Of a DNA stretch of 64,000 nucleotides, positions 47,502 through 59,700 are shown in pieces; positions within the stretch are counted from its first letter, which is position 1, and each line of letters starts with the position of its first letter. The stretch is from Perilla frutescens (taxonomy: Eukaryota; Streptophyta; Magnoliopsida; Lamiales; Lamiaceae), in the NCBI GenBank assembly GCA_026008535.1, contig BRKX01000004.1:55498501-55562500 (forward strand), written 5' to 3'. The position numbers were made by a program, and so were the translations under genes. Under the pieces are notes generated by a model. It searched no databases, was not told the DNA's origin, and saw only the letters and a program-made list of their open reading frames with translations.

Positions 47502-49598
47502 TTATAAGGAAATTAGGCAGAGAATGGTGAGGAGTGCGAGCGCAGCAGATTTAATCTCCTCCCCTCCACGTGATGAATCATTTTTGTTATGTGATGAATC
47601 ATTTCCCTCAGCACTGCTAATAATATTGCAACTTTTGTCAAGTGGGATACCACACAACCCACTGTTTCCTAAGTAGGAACTATTTTCAAATGTTGCAAAT
47701 TGTCGTTCCTCTGGGATCTTTCCGACCAGATTATTGTAGGACACGTTTATTATCGAAAGGAAAGTCATCCCTTCAAGCTCCTCTGGAATCACCCCTGTTA
47801 GATGGTTTCGTGAGAGATCAAGTGCTTCAAGAACAGCCATGTTACCTAATGATTTTGGGATTGAGCCCGTGAGAGCATTGTTGGATAAGTTGAGATAAAC
47901 AAGTGACTTGAGATTACCGATTTCATCTGGTAACTCCCCTTGGAAATTATTGGCTGAGAAATCAATAACTGTTATTAATGCCACGCTATTCAAGTAGAAG
48001 AAGTCGGGACGTACAACGTTAATGCTGAATTTAGGCAGCTGCCTCCATGATGGACCACTGGCTTTCTTCCAGCTTGAAAAGCTTATATGATGCAGATCAC
48101 TAAAATTATTGACACTTAAATCGAAGATTTCAAGATTTGGCCATCTTTCATCACATTTCAACTCTCCGTGGAATCTGTTGGAGCGCAGCACAAAAACACG
48201 CAATCTAGATGGCAGCATGCATGGGAAACTATCTTCAATCTCGTTCTTTCCAACATTCAAGAACTCAAGTGGTTTGCAATTCGCAAGGGACCTCGGAAAA
48301 CTCCCTTCTAACTTGTTGCTGCTCAGGTCAAAAAACTTTAGGCCACAATTGGTGGAAAATTTATCTGGGATATCGCCACTGATGTTGTTATTCTTAAGAT
48401 TCAACACTTGAAGATTGGAGATACTTTCCACAAGACATGGAGGTATATTGCCATTCAAGTGATTGAGAGAAAAGTCGAGCACTTGAATGGTGACTGCACT
48501 ACAAATGGATGTCGGAATTGATCCACTAATGATGTTATTTGCAATAGATAAGAATAGCAGAAAGAAATTTGAGCTTACAAAGTTAAGAGGAATGGGCTTG
48601 TCAAATTTGTTGTCGGAAAAATCTACGTAAGAGGCGCCTCGTGGAAGTAGAGGCAACTCACCCCGGAGCTGGTTTGAATGTAAGTCCAGTTCAGCAAGAA
48701 ATCTGGGAATGTGGTAAGGCTTTTGCAGATCAACCACGAGATTATGTGAAAGATTCAAATGATAAAGTGCTCCGTTTCCGATTCCCCAAATCCAACTAGG
48801 TATTTCCCCTGTAATCTGGTTGTCTGAGAGGTCCAAGAATATCAAGTTGGATTGTTTTAAAACATCAGGAAAGTTATGCAGGTTGCAGGAAGCAAGGCTT
48901 AACTTTTTTAGTCGGGAAATTCCAGACAAAGTCGTATTAATGCTACTTGCATCAACTGATAAGTTGTTGTAAGAAAGATTAAGACTTGTAAGATTGGTGA
49001 GCCTTTGAATCTTTTCCAGTTGAAAAGTGCCACTGAACAAGTTTTTAGAGAGGGAGAGAATCTCAAGGCTTTCGAGATTGAAGAAAGAGTCAGGAATAGG
49101 CCCATTGAGGTGATTACCGCTCAGATCTAACTCAACCAAGTTAGAGAGATTTAGAGAGGGAGATTCATGGACTCGACCACTAAATTTGTTGTTGGAAAGT
49201 ATAAGTAGTTCCAATGAAGTCAGGTTAAACAGAGACCATGGCATGCTCCCACTAAGTGAATTGTGTGCTAAGTTCAACTTCTCGAGGTACTTAAGACTTA
49301 CAAGACTCGGTGAATTCTCAATTCCACCTGAAATGGCCTCGTAGTCGAGCTGCAAACTGGTCACATGGCCTGCAGCATCGCATTCCACGCCTTCCCACTT
49401 GCAACAATCTTCGATTTGATCCCACTGCACCAGTTTTGTTGAAATGGAAGAATTGAATGTCAAGCTGTTCCTCAGCTCAAGTAACAATGTTTTCTGGTCA
49501 TCTTGGCATTGGCTGTATGCATGACTGTAATTTGTTATGCTTGTAATTGTTGAAATTAAAGAGATGATGAAAATCGGTAGAAGTGAAGTAGTTGGCAT
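47502..49598 (-). CDS. Receptor-like protein (LRR, Ve/Cf type), truncated C-terminus
   Basis: A single open frame reads back from 49625; the ATG at 49598 (MPTTSLLP) is preferred because both paralogs share that MPxS start, giving 698 residues. Order: signal peptide, LRR N-cap (IEDCCKWEGVECDAAGHV), about 20 LRRs with the plant xxLxxLDLSxNxLxGxIP pattern, a short island region (about residues 500-550), four C-terminal LRRs, a C-cap (NSGLCGIPL), an Asp/Ser-rich stretch and a hydrophobic tail ending AALALLTILCLISL. Such proteins sense microbial or self ligands at the plasma membrane with partner kinases. Here the tail is only about 15 hydrophobic residues with no cytoplasmic part. The conserved segment with the KG motif before IDFSANNF is missing. 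It may be secreted, poorly anchored or non-functional. Confidence 0.85.
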   Translation of the reverse strand: MPTTSLLPIFIISLISTITSITNYSHAYSQCQDDQKTLLLELRNSLTFNSSISTKLVQWDQIEDCCKWEGVECDAAGHVTSLQLDYEAISGGIENSPSLVSLKYLEKLNLAHNSLSGSMPWSLFNLTSLELLILSNNKFSGRVHESPSLNLSNLVELDLSGNHLNGPIPDSFFNLESLEILSLSKNLFSGTFQLEKIQRLTNLTSLNLSYNNLSVDASSINTTLSGISRLKKLSLASCNLHNFPDVLKQSNLIFLDLSDNQITGEIPSWIWGIGNGALYHLNLSHNLVVDLQKPYHIPRFLAELDLHSNQLRGELPLLPRGASYVDFSDNKFDKPIPLNFVSSNFFLLFLSIANNIISGSIPTSICSAVTIQVLDFSLNHLNGNIPPCLVESISNLQVLNLKNNNISGDIPDKFSTNCGLKFFDLSSNKLEGSFPRSLANCKPLEFLNVGKNEIEDSFPCMLPSRLRVFVLRSNRFHGELKCDERWPNLEIFDLSVNNFSDLHHISFSSWKKASGPSWRQLPKFSINVVRPDFFYLNSVALITVIDFSANNFQGELPDEIGNLKSLVYLNLSNNALTGSIPKSLGNMAVLEALDLSRNHLTGVIPEELEGMTFLSIINVSYNNLVGKIPEERQFATFENSSYLGNSGLCGIPLDKSCNIISSAEGNDSSHNKNDSSRGGEEIKSAALALLTILCLISL

Positions 49599-49625
49599 TG
49601 TGAAGATGTTGATGATGCTGCACAC

Positions 49626-50506
49626 ACTTTGCTAGTAATTTATAAAATTTGTATATCATACATGATAAAAATCAAAGGGAGTAGACTAGGTCAAGCATAG
49701 CATTATTTTCTAAACCCCACAAAATTGGCCCACGTAGTAATTGATGTTTTTCTTCTTTCAAACTTTGTGACTTTGAAAAACGTTATGTAGGATTGCGATT
49801 GACATACCTCTTCTGGACGTATGTGAGTTGAAGTGCTAATTTATTTCAGGGAATATGCAGTTTTGCATTATGTTATATGATGTAAAAAATATATTATTCC
49901 CTTATGCAAATTATTACATTACAAGAAATTAAAACATAAATACATAACACTAGATAACGGTTTTTATGAAAAACGGTTAAGAAAATGAAATATGCAATGG
50001 TACTCTCTAAAACTATTACGTATGTGCGTGCTCTCACAATTCTGTACAATTCCAACCAAACCATTATATATTAATATATAATACACAACGGTTAATTCAA
50101 TTGTTAAATATGTGCGTATTTTTACAAACTTTACATAACTGGTACCGTAATATTTTCTTTGAATTGTCATTATACCTTTAAATTCAAACCATCAACAATT
50201 CACTTTGGAATTAAACTTTAAAGGTTCTTTTCTCTGAGGGTTGGTGGAGGGTGCTGGTTTATCTGGTTGATGGATTTCTCATTTCTGAACAGGATCAGTG
50301 CTAATTAAATATTTGTTATTTAAATACTATTATTACAGAACAAAGTTTTTCATCACGATTCATAGTTCAACAAAAATCAAACTAATTTGTTTAAACAAAT
50401 CTCAAATTTTACTCAATGAACATGCGTTATAGAATTTCTTACTTAATATACTCTGTTACAATTATCAAAAGGCATTTTTAGCACTACTGTCTCCTAACCC
50501 GATTCA
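49626..50506. other. Spacer between two receptor genes
   Basis: Read on the minus strand, a TATA-like TTTTATAAATT lies at about 49637-49647, close enough to the ATG at 49625 to favour the second ATG at 49598. ATTACAAGAAATT at 49919-49931 followed by AACGGTTTTTATGAAAAACGGTT resembles a decayed CACTA end with subterminal repeats. Nothing else is recognised. Confidence 0.4.
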
Positions 50507-52776
50507 TCACTTCTCTTCTTCTTTTAGTCTTCTTTTTCTGCGTTGAACCTCATAAATTTTTCCAAGAACATCATCTACTTTCTGGAAGTAGCTTTCTCTC
50601 AAGCTTCGGCAGAATAGAAGCAGCCAGACCGTGCTTCCCAAGCCCACAGCATATCCGATCTCTGCAGATATGTAACACCACTCCATCTCCGACTTTCCCT
50701 TTTCAAGTTTTGGTGATGATGAATCATCTCCACCATGGCTACTGCAGCTTTTGCCGAGAGGGAAACCGCACAACCCCGTGTTTCCTTCAAAGGAATCTGC
50801 CGTAAATGTTACGAATTGAGGGCTGTTTGGGATCATTCCGACCAGCTTATTGTAGGAAAGATTCAAAACCTGAAGGAATCCGAGCCGCCCAAGCTCCACT
50901 GGAATCGCCTCTGTTAGTTGGTTTACTGAGAGATCAAGAGCTTCAATCGATGCCATGTTACCAAATGATTTTGGGATTGAGCCCGTGAGAGCATTGTGGG
51001 ATAAGTTGAGAAGATAAAGTGAGCTCAGATCACCAATGGCCTCTGGTATTTCTCCATTGAAATTATTGCAAGAGAAATCAAGTGATGTGAACTCTGACCA
51101 AATCTTGACAAGCTTCAGCTGCAAGCCTTTGATGGTTAATGTCACCTCATCCTGGTAGTACAGGTTTTGCAGGTTTAGGAAGTTGAAGTAGAGTTGCTCA
51201 TGCCTCGACTGCCCGTCACTCTCTAGCATCATTCGCCTCAAACTCGAGAACCCTAATGGATACAGTGAGCCACTGAATCCGTTGGAAGATATGTCAATGA
51301 TTTGAAGATCCGGCCAATCTTTGTTGCATCTGATCTCTCCGTGGAATCTGTTGGAGCGGAGCACAAGCACACGGATGCTGGAGGGTAGCATGCACGGGAA
51401 ACTGTCATCAATGTGGTTAATTCCAACATTGAAGACTGTTAAGGAAGTGCATTTTTCCATGGACTTGGGGAATTTTTGCTACTAAGTTGTTACTGCTGAG
51501 ATCCAATGTTTCTAGGCCACAGTTTTCATAAAATGTATCTGGGATATGACCAGTAATGTTGTTTCTTCTGAGATTAAACACCCCAATATTTGGAAGGCTT
51601 TTAAATAAACATGAGGGTATATTGCCACTCAAGTAATTGAAAGACAAGTCAAGAACTTGAAGATATGTAGCATCACAAAGGGTTGTTGGAATTGTTCCAC
51701 TCAGACTATTATTTGAAACAGAGAAGAAAACAAGATTTGAAAGGTAGTTTCCAATGTTCACAGGAATGGGCTTATCGAACTTGTTGTTAGAGTAATCTAC
51801 GTACAGAGCTCGTTCTTGAGGCAGGGGCAACTCACCCCCGAGCTGATTTGAGTGCAGGTCTAGCACCTGAAGAGAGCTAGGAATTTCGTAAGGCTTTTGC
51901 AGATCCACTAGGTGATTATAAGAAAGATTCAGTTGCCAAAATTCTCCACTCCCAATTTCCCAAATCCAATTGGGAATTTCCCCTGCAATTCTGTTGTTTG
52001 AGAGGTCCAAGAATCTTAAATTGGATTGGTTTCTGAGATCAGGGAAACTGGAAAGGTTGCAAGAAACAAGGCTCAATTGGTACAGGTTTGGAAATGTAGA
52101 ACTAGGATATGAATTCATGGTGCTAGCATTAACAACAGACAAGTTGTTGTAGGAAAGATTAAGAGTTGTAAGATTGCGAAGCCCTCGAATCTTCTCGAGT
52201 TGAAAAGTGCCATTGAAGAAGTTGTTAGAGAGTGAGAGAAGTTGAAGGCTTTCAAGTTTGAAGAAAGAGTCAGGAATAGGCCCTTCAAGGTGATTACTGC
52301 TCAAATCTAGCTCTTCCAAGTTGGAGAGATTTAGAGAGGGAAACTCATGAACTAGGCCAGTAAAGTTGTTGTTGGAAAGTTTAAGTTGCTGCAATGATGG
52401 AAGAACAAAGAGAGATTGGGGTGCTCCCACTGATTGAATTGTATGCTAAGTTCAGCTTCTCTAGATATGTTAGGCCTGAGAGACTAGATAAGTTCTCAAT
52501 GGTACCTGAAATGGCCTCGTAGTCGAGCTGCAAATTGATAACATGGCCAGCAGCATCGCATTCCACACCTTCCCAGTTGCAGCAATCTTCAATTTCATCC
52601 CACTGCGTCAGTTTTCTTGAAACAGAAGAATCGAATGTTAAGCTGCTCTTCACCTCAAGTAACAGTGTTTTCTGGTCATCTAGGCATTGGTTGTATGCAT
52701 GGCTGAGCTTTGTTATGCTAATAATTGTTGAAATTAAAGAGATGAAGAAAAAACATAGAAGCAAAGAAATTGGCAT
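50507..52776 (-). pseudogene. Receptor-like protein gene broken by two frameshifts
   Basis: Three overlapping open pieces (52776-52381, 52430-51417, 51460-50507) together cover a whole receptor-like protein of about 750 residues: signal peptide, N-cap (IEDCCNWEGVECDAAGHV), about 20 LRRs, island with EVTLTIKG, C-cap (GLCGFPL), a membrane helix with a GxxxG motif (GYAVG) and a basic tail (QRRKRRLKEEEK). A 2-bp loss near 52418-52423 is evident because the 42-kb fragment keeps the frame there (ATC CCC). An extra C in the run at 51467-51470 makes the second shift. Otherwise the sequence is well kept, so loss is recent or, less likely, an assembly error. It has the membrane anchor that the neighbour at 47.5 kb lacks. 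Confidence 0.9.
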
Positions 52777-53610
52777 TGTGAAGATGATGAAGTATGTATG
52801 CTAGCTACACACAAATTAAACTTGAGATCTACAAGCTGGGGTGGGTATGTCTGTAGCTGTGAAGCCATTATTGGAAAGACTTGCATATCTCAAGTCTCCG
52901 GGAGTTTAACTTAATTAATCCCTTCGATTTTTGCATAAATATCGTTTTAGACTTTAATCCTACTTTATTACTTCTAACTTTTTAGGCCATGATAGTCTTC
53001 TATTATATGGTTTATATCTCACGCTAAATTCTTCTGAACTTTATAATAGTAGTATATTAGTTATTTAAAAATGCTATTCTTAATTTCAATAGTATATAAA
53101 TTAGTTATTTTTTCTTAAAAAATGTTATTCTTTACTATATGTCTATATCCCACAAAGTTGGCCCACGTGGAAGTTGCGTTTTAATTTTCTTAATTGATTC
53201 AAACTTTATGACTTTGAATGCTATTATGATCAAAATTGTGATTATTGTCCTAACTCTTCTTAATTATCGATCTATTGTCGACGTATTTCATACTCAATCT
53301 TGACCCATGCACTGCACAACAGACTACGAAGTACGAACGAAATATTTCTCATGGTGACGAATGGTTAATTTCACTTTTTAATATTTTTAGGACCCAATTT
53401 TTTTATTTATTTTTTTATGAAAGGTACATTTTAGCTAATTTCTATTCGTTCCGGCACTCGTATACTTTACTTTTTTGACGAAACACAGAAAAAAGCAGCA
53501 AATTGTTACGTTGCCAGAAATTACTGGAAGTAGTTGATCAAGAGAAATTCAATCGATTTATTTCTGGTCTTGATCTTAGTCATTCTGGATTCTCTGGAGT
53601 CTTTAGGGGA
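52777..53610. promoter_or_regulatory. Upstream region of the 52.8-kb receptor gene
   Basis: It is collinear with 42829-45470 once the two insertions there are removed. In the 42-kb copy a TATA-like TTTATAAATTT (42899-42909) lies about 70 bp upstream of the start; the matching place here (about 52845-52855) reads GTATGTCTGTAGC, so that element is lost. Positions 53569-53607 read on the plus strand as LDLSHSGFSGVFR, a possible LRR remnant. Confidence 0.55.
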
Positions 53611-54259
53611 TGTTTGTTTATGTTCCCAGCATCAATTTTTAATTTTAGCATTTTTTTTAATTTTTAGTTTTTACTCACGTACCAGATCGTATTGAGAAAT
53701 GAAAATATGTTAGTGTTTTTTTTTTTTTTTGAAAACTCTAATATTAATTTGTGATTAATATTAAAGGATAAATAATATTTTTGTGGTTGGTATATATAAG
53801 ATATTAATTAATATTTAAATTATGGATCTCACTCTATTGATATAGATATGATCAACACGTGAATTAGGTCAAGCCAAAAAAAAATATGATTTAATTTTCG
53901 AAAGAAAATTTACTCTGTCATAAGTTCAACTCGAGACTGAAACTACACATGCGGAGAAATATAGTGTATTTATTTTTTAACACTCAACAATTTAAATGAG
54001 TATATATTATGAAAAAATTTACGCCCATGGATGAATATTATTTGGGGAAAATCTTTATTTCGACAAAATTAAATAAGTAAAGAAAAAAAAAACAACATTT
54101 AAAAGTTATGAGTTTTTTCGACAATTTGTACTTATTTTGTACAAGATTCGATGTCAGGGCCCCACAAAATCAGTTTTTTATTTAAAAAAACTGACAACAT
54201 TCTGGACACCACTGCAAAGGGAACAAATTATCCCACTTTTCCATTAATCCCCCAAACAA
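53611..54259. other. AT-rich intergenic
   Basis: No gene or element recognised between the receptor upstream region and the hAT element. Confidence 0.5.
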
Positions 54260-54267
54260 CCTCACAT

Positions 54268-55508
54268 TAGGGATGTCAATTTAGCCCGAAACCGATGGGT
54301 TGGCCCGAATAGACCGAGAAAAATATAGGGTTAAGGCCGAAAAATTATGGCCCGAAAAAAAAAATTAACCGAACGGGCCAAACCGGTCGGGCTGGCGGGC
54401 CAAACGGGCTGGCCCGGTCGGGCCGCAGGTTGGCCCGTCGGGCTGGCCTGGCAGCCTTCCTTGTTTTCGTCATAACTTTTTCTAGAAAACTCCGATTCAC
54501 GAACGGTCGGAAGCGTTGGAAAGCTAACTCAAATATCTTTCCATCTATATATTATGCATTTATAGATTCCAAGTATGCTAAAAGTTATGAATTTTTAAAG
54601 TTACAACTAATAGTAAATGAGTTTTATTCAATGATGCAATTTTTCATTAAATGTTATATTTTCATTTATGACATACATTATTGCATTTATCAATGTTATA
54701 ACTTATAAGTGCTTAGTATGATGTATAAAACATGTTGTTTATTCGTTTGTTGCTTTTTGAATGTCAAAACCTTTCACTTTAATTTTTTTTATTATTTTAT
54801 TTTATTTTTGTTAAGAAAATTATCTTTCACTCGTTATCCATCTATTATTATATAGTATTGATGTTTTAAAGTATTAAAATTATATTATTTATCATGTTTT
54901 CAATAATTTAATTTTATATACATTCTAATGTTATCGTTTGTTTATTGTATGAGAAAGAATACAAAAATAAATGAAATAAATAATGAAGACTTTAAAAATG
55001 AAATATGAACATGAAGTTGAAAGATCTTCAAATATTATTGTTGAAATAGAAGAAGATTGTATTTCCAATTAGTTCGGAGATTGAACTATAATTAGATTTA
55101 TGATTTAGTTTGAAATTATTATTTTTGAAAGAACAAATAATGATTGAAAATTATTGTAATTTATCATTTCATGTATCGTTGATTTATTTATTTGATGTAC
55201 TATGATGTTAATGAAATTTTATATTCGCCATATTTTTTTCATTTTATGTTATTTTTCGTGTATTTATTTATTTCAAGAGTAAGATATGGTGACTATTTTT
55301 TAGAATTATCAAAATATAATTTATACATGTGAAAAAAATTCGTTAGCATGTTGGCCCGACGGGCTAGCCCGAAAACCGAAGGGTTAGGGTTAGGGCCAAG
55401 AATTTTTGGCCCGAAAAAAATTTTAACCGATTCGGCCCGAACCGAATTGACCTGAAACCGAAACGAGTTGGCCCGAAACCGAATGGGTTGGCCCGATTGA
55501 CATCCCTA
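54268..55508. mobile_element. Non-autonomous hAT element
   Basis: The 1241-bp element has ends TAGGGATGTCAATTTAGCCC and the inverse of TAGGGATGTCAATCGGGCC. The perfect 8-bp duplication CCTCACAT (54260-54267 and 55509-55516) is diagnostic of hAT. The first and last 150 bp are packed with GGCCCGA and AACCGAA words in both orientations, likely transposase-binding sites, and are far richer in GC than the middle. No transposase is present; the 93-codon open frame at 54430 resembles nothing known to me. Confidence 0.95.
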
Positions 55509-56579
55509 CCTCACATGCTCTCTCCTCCTCACTCTTCTTCACGGTTTTGAATTAGAAACAAAACCTAGCCACCACGATTAACATACAGTAAAAAAAAAAA
55601 ACGCACCACGATTAAAAACTTGCCGCCGTCTTACACCCTAATTTTAAAAATCGAGGCAATTTTTATAATAAATCGAGGATCATTTTGTAATTGAGGCTAA
55701 TTTTATAATCCATGATTAATTCTAAATTATCGAGGCAATTTTTAACTTAATCGAGGCTCATTTAAAAATTAATTTAAATGAGCATCGATTAATTAAAAAA
55801 GCCACGATTATGTTGAAATGAGCCTCGATTAAATTTAAATCATCCACGATTAATTTAACACATTGCCTTGATTTATTTGAAATGATCCACGATTAATTTG
55901 TATTTCCTCGATTAAAACATTGTCAATATTAATTTAAATTTTACAAATTTCTAAATTATATGAAATATTAAAAGTAATCGAGGTAATGTTCCCAAAACTA
56001 ATCGAGGCTAATTGAAAATTAATCGTAACTCATTTAAATTAATCGTGGACCTTGAAGTCAATTAATCGTGGAACATATCAAATTAATCGAGGCAATGTAC
56101 ACAAAACTAATCGAGGCTCATTGAAAATTAATCGTGACTCGTTTAAATTAATCGTGGCCTTCTAGACAATTAATCGTGGCACATAGCAACTTAATCGAGG
56201 CTCATATTATGATAATCATGGCTTTAGAAATTAATCGAGGCTTAAGTGATATTAATCGTGGATCATTATGTTAGTCGAGACTTACTTTAGATTAATCTTG
56301 ATTAATTATGCTGATCGAGGTTAATTAATTGAGGAAATTTTAAAATTAATCGAGGCTTGCCTCGATTAATTGTGGCCAAGAATCAATTAATTGTGGCAAT
56401 TAATTGGCACTCGATTAATTGGAAACCAATTAATTGCCAATTGATTGCCAATTAATCGTGGCAATATATGGCCAATTCATGGCAATTTGTGGCCAATTAA
56501 TCGTGGCAATATTTGAATTTAATCGTGGTAAATTTATAATTAATCGTGACAAATTAAAATTAATTGTGGCAAAGTTTGA

Positions 56580-58330
56580 TTATAATATAGTGTATAGATT
56601 TTATCGGAATTTCATTTGTAAGAATGAATTTGATTATACTATATAGTGTATAGGTTATATTAGGATTTCACATGTGAGAATCAATTTGATTATACTATAG
56701 TGTATAGGTTGTTTCAAGATTTCATAATCGATGATCATTGTGATCTTCGCATGTAAAATCCCAATGCAATATATACACTATATTAAAATCAAATTGATTA
56801 CTCTATGGTGTGTAGATTTTATCGAGATTTCACTTGTGAGAATCAATTTGATTATACTATATAGTATATAGGTTGTATTAGGATTTCACATGTGAGAATC
56901 AATTTGATTATACTATAGTGTATATGTTGTTTCGAGATTTCATAATCTATGATCAAAGTGATCTTCGCATGTAAAATCCTAATATAACATATACACTATA
57001 TTAAAATCAAATTGATTACACTATGGTGCGTAGATTTTATCGAGATTTCACTTGTGAGAATCAATTTGATTATACTATATAGAATATAGGTTGTATTAGG
57101 ATTTCACATATGAGAATCAATTTGATTATACTATAGTGTATATGTTGTTTCGAGATTTCATAATCGATGATGTGAGACATCGCATTATTTTACGACACAA
57201 CACATACATTGTAGTATACTCAAATTGATTATCGATTATGAATTCTCGAAACAACATATACACTATAGTATAATCAAATTGATTCTTGATTATGATTTCT
57301 CGAAACAACCTATACACTATCGTATAATCAAATTGATTCTCATATGTGGAATCACTATACAACTTAAACACTATAGTATAATTAAATTGATTATCGATTA
57401 TGAATTCTCGAAACAACTTATATACTATGGTATAATCAAAGTGAATCCTGTAAATGAAATCCTGATACAACACATACACTGTAGTATGCTCAAATTGATT
57501 ATCGATTATGAATTCTCGAAACAACATATACACTATAGTATAATCAAATTGATTATTGATTATGATTTCTCGAAACAACCTATACACTATAGTGTAATCA
57601 AATTGATTCTCACATGTGGAATCACTATACAACCTAAACACTATAGTATAATCAAATTGATTATCGATTATGAATTCTTGAAACAACTTATATACTATGG
57701 TATAATCAAAGTGATTCCCGCAAATGAAATCCCGATACAACACATACACTGTAGTATGCTCAAATTGATTATCGATTATGAATTCTCGAAACAACATATA
57801 CACTATAGTATAATCAAATTGATTCTTGATTATGATTTCTCGAAACAACCTATACACTATAGTGTAATCAAATTGATTCTCACATGTGGAATCACTATAC
57901 AACCTAAACACTATATGTTTAATCAAATTGATTCTCGATTATGATTTCTCGAAACAACTTATATACTATGGTATAATCAAAGTGATTCCCGCAAATGAAA
58001 TCCCGATACAACACATACACTGTAGTATACTCAAATTGATTATCGATTATGAATTCTCGAAACAATATATACACTATAGTATAATCAAATTGATTATTGA
58101 TTATGATTTCTCGAAACAACATATACACTATAGTGTAATCAAATTGATTCTCACATGTGGAATCACTATACAACCTAAACACTATAGTATAATCAAATTG
58201 ATTCTTGATTATGATTTCTCAAATTATCGAAAGTTCATAATCGATAATCAATTTGATTATACTATGTTGTATATGTTGTATCGGGATTTTAATTGTGAGA
58301 ATCACTTTGATTATCTATTATGAATTCTCG
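56580..58330. repeat. Inverted 54-bp / 270-bp higher-order tandem array
   Basis: Units of 54 bp (core AATCAAATTGATT then TCGAAACAACATATACACTA) form higher-order repeats of five: CACATACACTGTAGTAT recurs at 57201, 57471, 57741 and 58012, a period of 270-271 bp. The left part (56580-57170) is the inverse of the right part (57200-58230), with a centre near 57180, and a short segment flips again at 58230-58320. Because 54 and 270 are multiples of three, both strands stay open for about 240-266 codons (18-residue periods such as NQFDYTIVYRLFRE), but this is a by-product of the repeat. Confidence 0.92.
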
Positions 58331-59249
58331 AAACAACCTATACACTATTCAAAATTAATCGTGGATAATCCATAATTAATCGAGGATCTTGAAAAATCAA
58401 TCGAGGCCTTGAGAAACAATCAAGGCTCTTCAAAAAATAATCGAGGCTTCAAACAATAATCGAGGCTCTTGAAAATTTAATCGAGGCTCTTGTTTTATTA
58501 ATCTAGGCTTTTGAAAAAATCAATCGAGGCTTTGAGAAACAATCGAGGCTCTTCAAAATATAATCGAGGCTTCAAATAATAATCGAGGCTCTTGTTTTAT
58601 TAATCTAAGCTTTTAAAAAAAATCAATCGAGACCTTGAGAAACAATCGAGGCTCTTCAAAATATAATCGAGGCTTCAAATAATAATCGAGGCTCTTGAAA
58701 ATTTAATTGATGCTCTTGCTTTATTAATCGAGGCTTTTGAAAATTAATCGAGGCTCTTCTCCATTAAGCCTCGATTAATTTAAAGAAGGTCACTATTATT
58801 TCTAAATAAGCCTCGATTAATATAAAATGTGCCTCGATTAATTATAAATTAACCTCGATTAATGCTCGATTGATTAATTTAAACAAAGTCACGATTATTT
58901 CTAAACAACCATCGATCGATTAATTCTAATTTATCCTCCATTAAGCCTCAATTCATTTAAACAAAGTCATGATTAATTTTACAAAGACACACAATTATTT
59001 CCAAACAAGCCTCGATTAATATACAATTAGCCTCGATTAATACAAAGAGCCACGATTATTTCTAAACATACAAAACCATACTGCATGGATCGGTACGTTG
59101 TTAGTTTTCTTTCGTAATTAATAGTACGATATATGTTTCTGTTAATTAATTTTAATGAACTTTTAAATTTGATGCAGTTATGTGTGGTTTCAGTAACTAC
59201 TTCACTTACACAAGAAACAAATGCTATTAAAGGCACGATTATTTTTACC

Positions 59250-59700
59250 TAATCGAGGAAGGAATCGATCAAAATAATTCTTCAACAATAATCGATGAAT
59301 CGATTGATTTTTTTTTAAAAAAATACTTGAGGAATCGATTAATTTATTCTTAAAAAAAAACCGACGAATCGATTAATTTTTTTAAAAAAACTCTCAGAAT
59401 CAATTAATTTATTCTTCAAAAATAATGAAGGAATCGATTAATTTATTCTTAAAAATAATCGAGGAATCGATTGATTTTTTTAAAAAAAATACTCGCAGAA
59501 TCGATTAATTTTTTCGTCAAAAATAAGGAAGGAATCGATTAATTTAATCTACAAAAATAATCGATGAGTCGATTGATTTTTTTTAAAAAATACTCGAGGA
59601 ATCGATTAATTTTTTTTCAAAATTTGGCGAGGAATCGATTAATTTTTAGTGAAAGTTTGGCGATGAATTGATAATTTTTTTCAAAATTTGGCGAGGAATC
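59250..59700. repeat. AATCGATT palindromic mini-repeats
   Basis: Units of about 35-60 bp carry GAATCGATTAATTT or GAATCGATTGATTTTTTT followed by A/T runs and AAATAATCGAGG, repeated roughly ten times. The palindrome AATCGATT is in nearly every unit. It is the right end of repeat copy 2. Confidence 0.8.

Noticed and set aside
54430..54708. 93-codon open frame in the hAT element
   Set aside because: No transposase feature (no BED finger or hAT dimerisation region); likely chance.
57126..57944. Open frames of 266 (minus) and 239 (plus) codons
   Set aside because: They lie in a tandem array whose period is a multiple of three, they are open on both strands at once, and they encode only 18-residue repeats.
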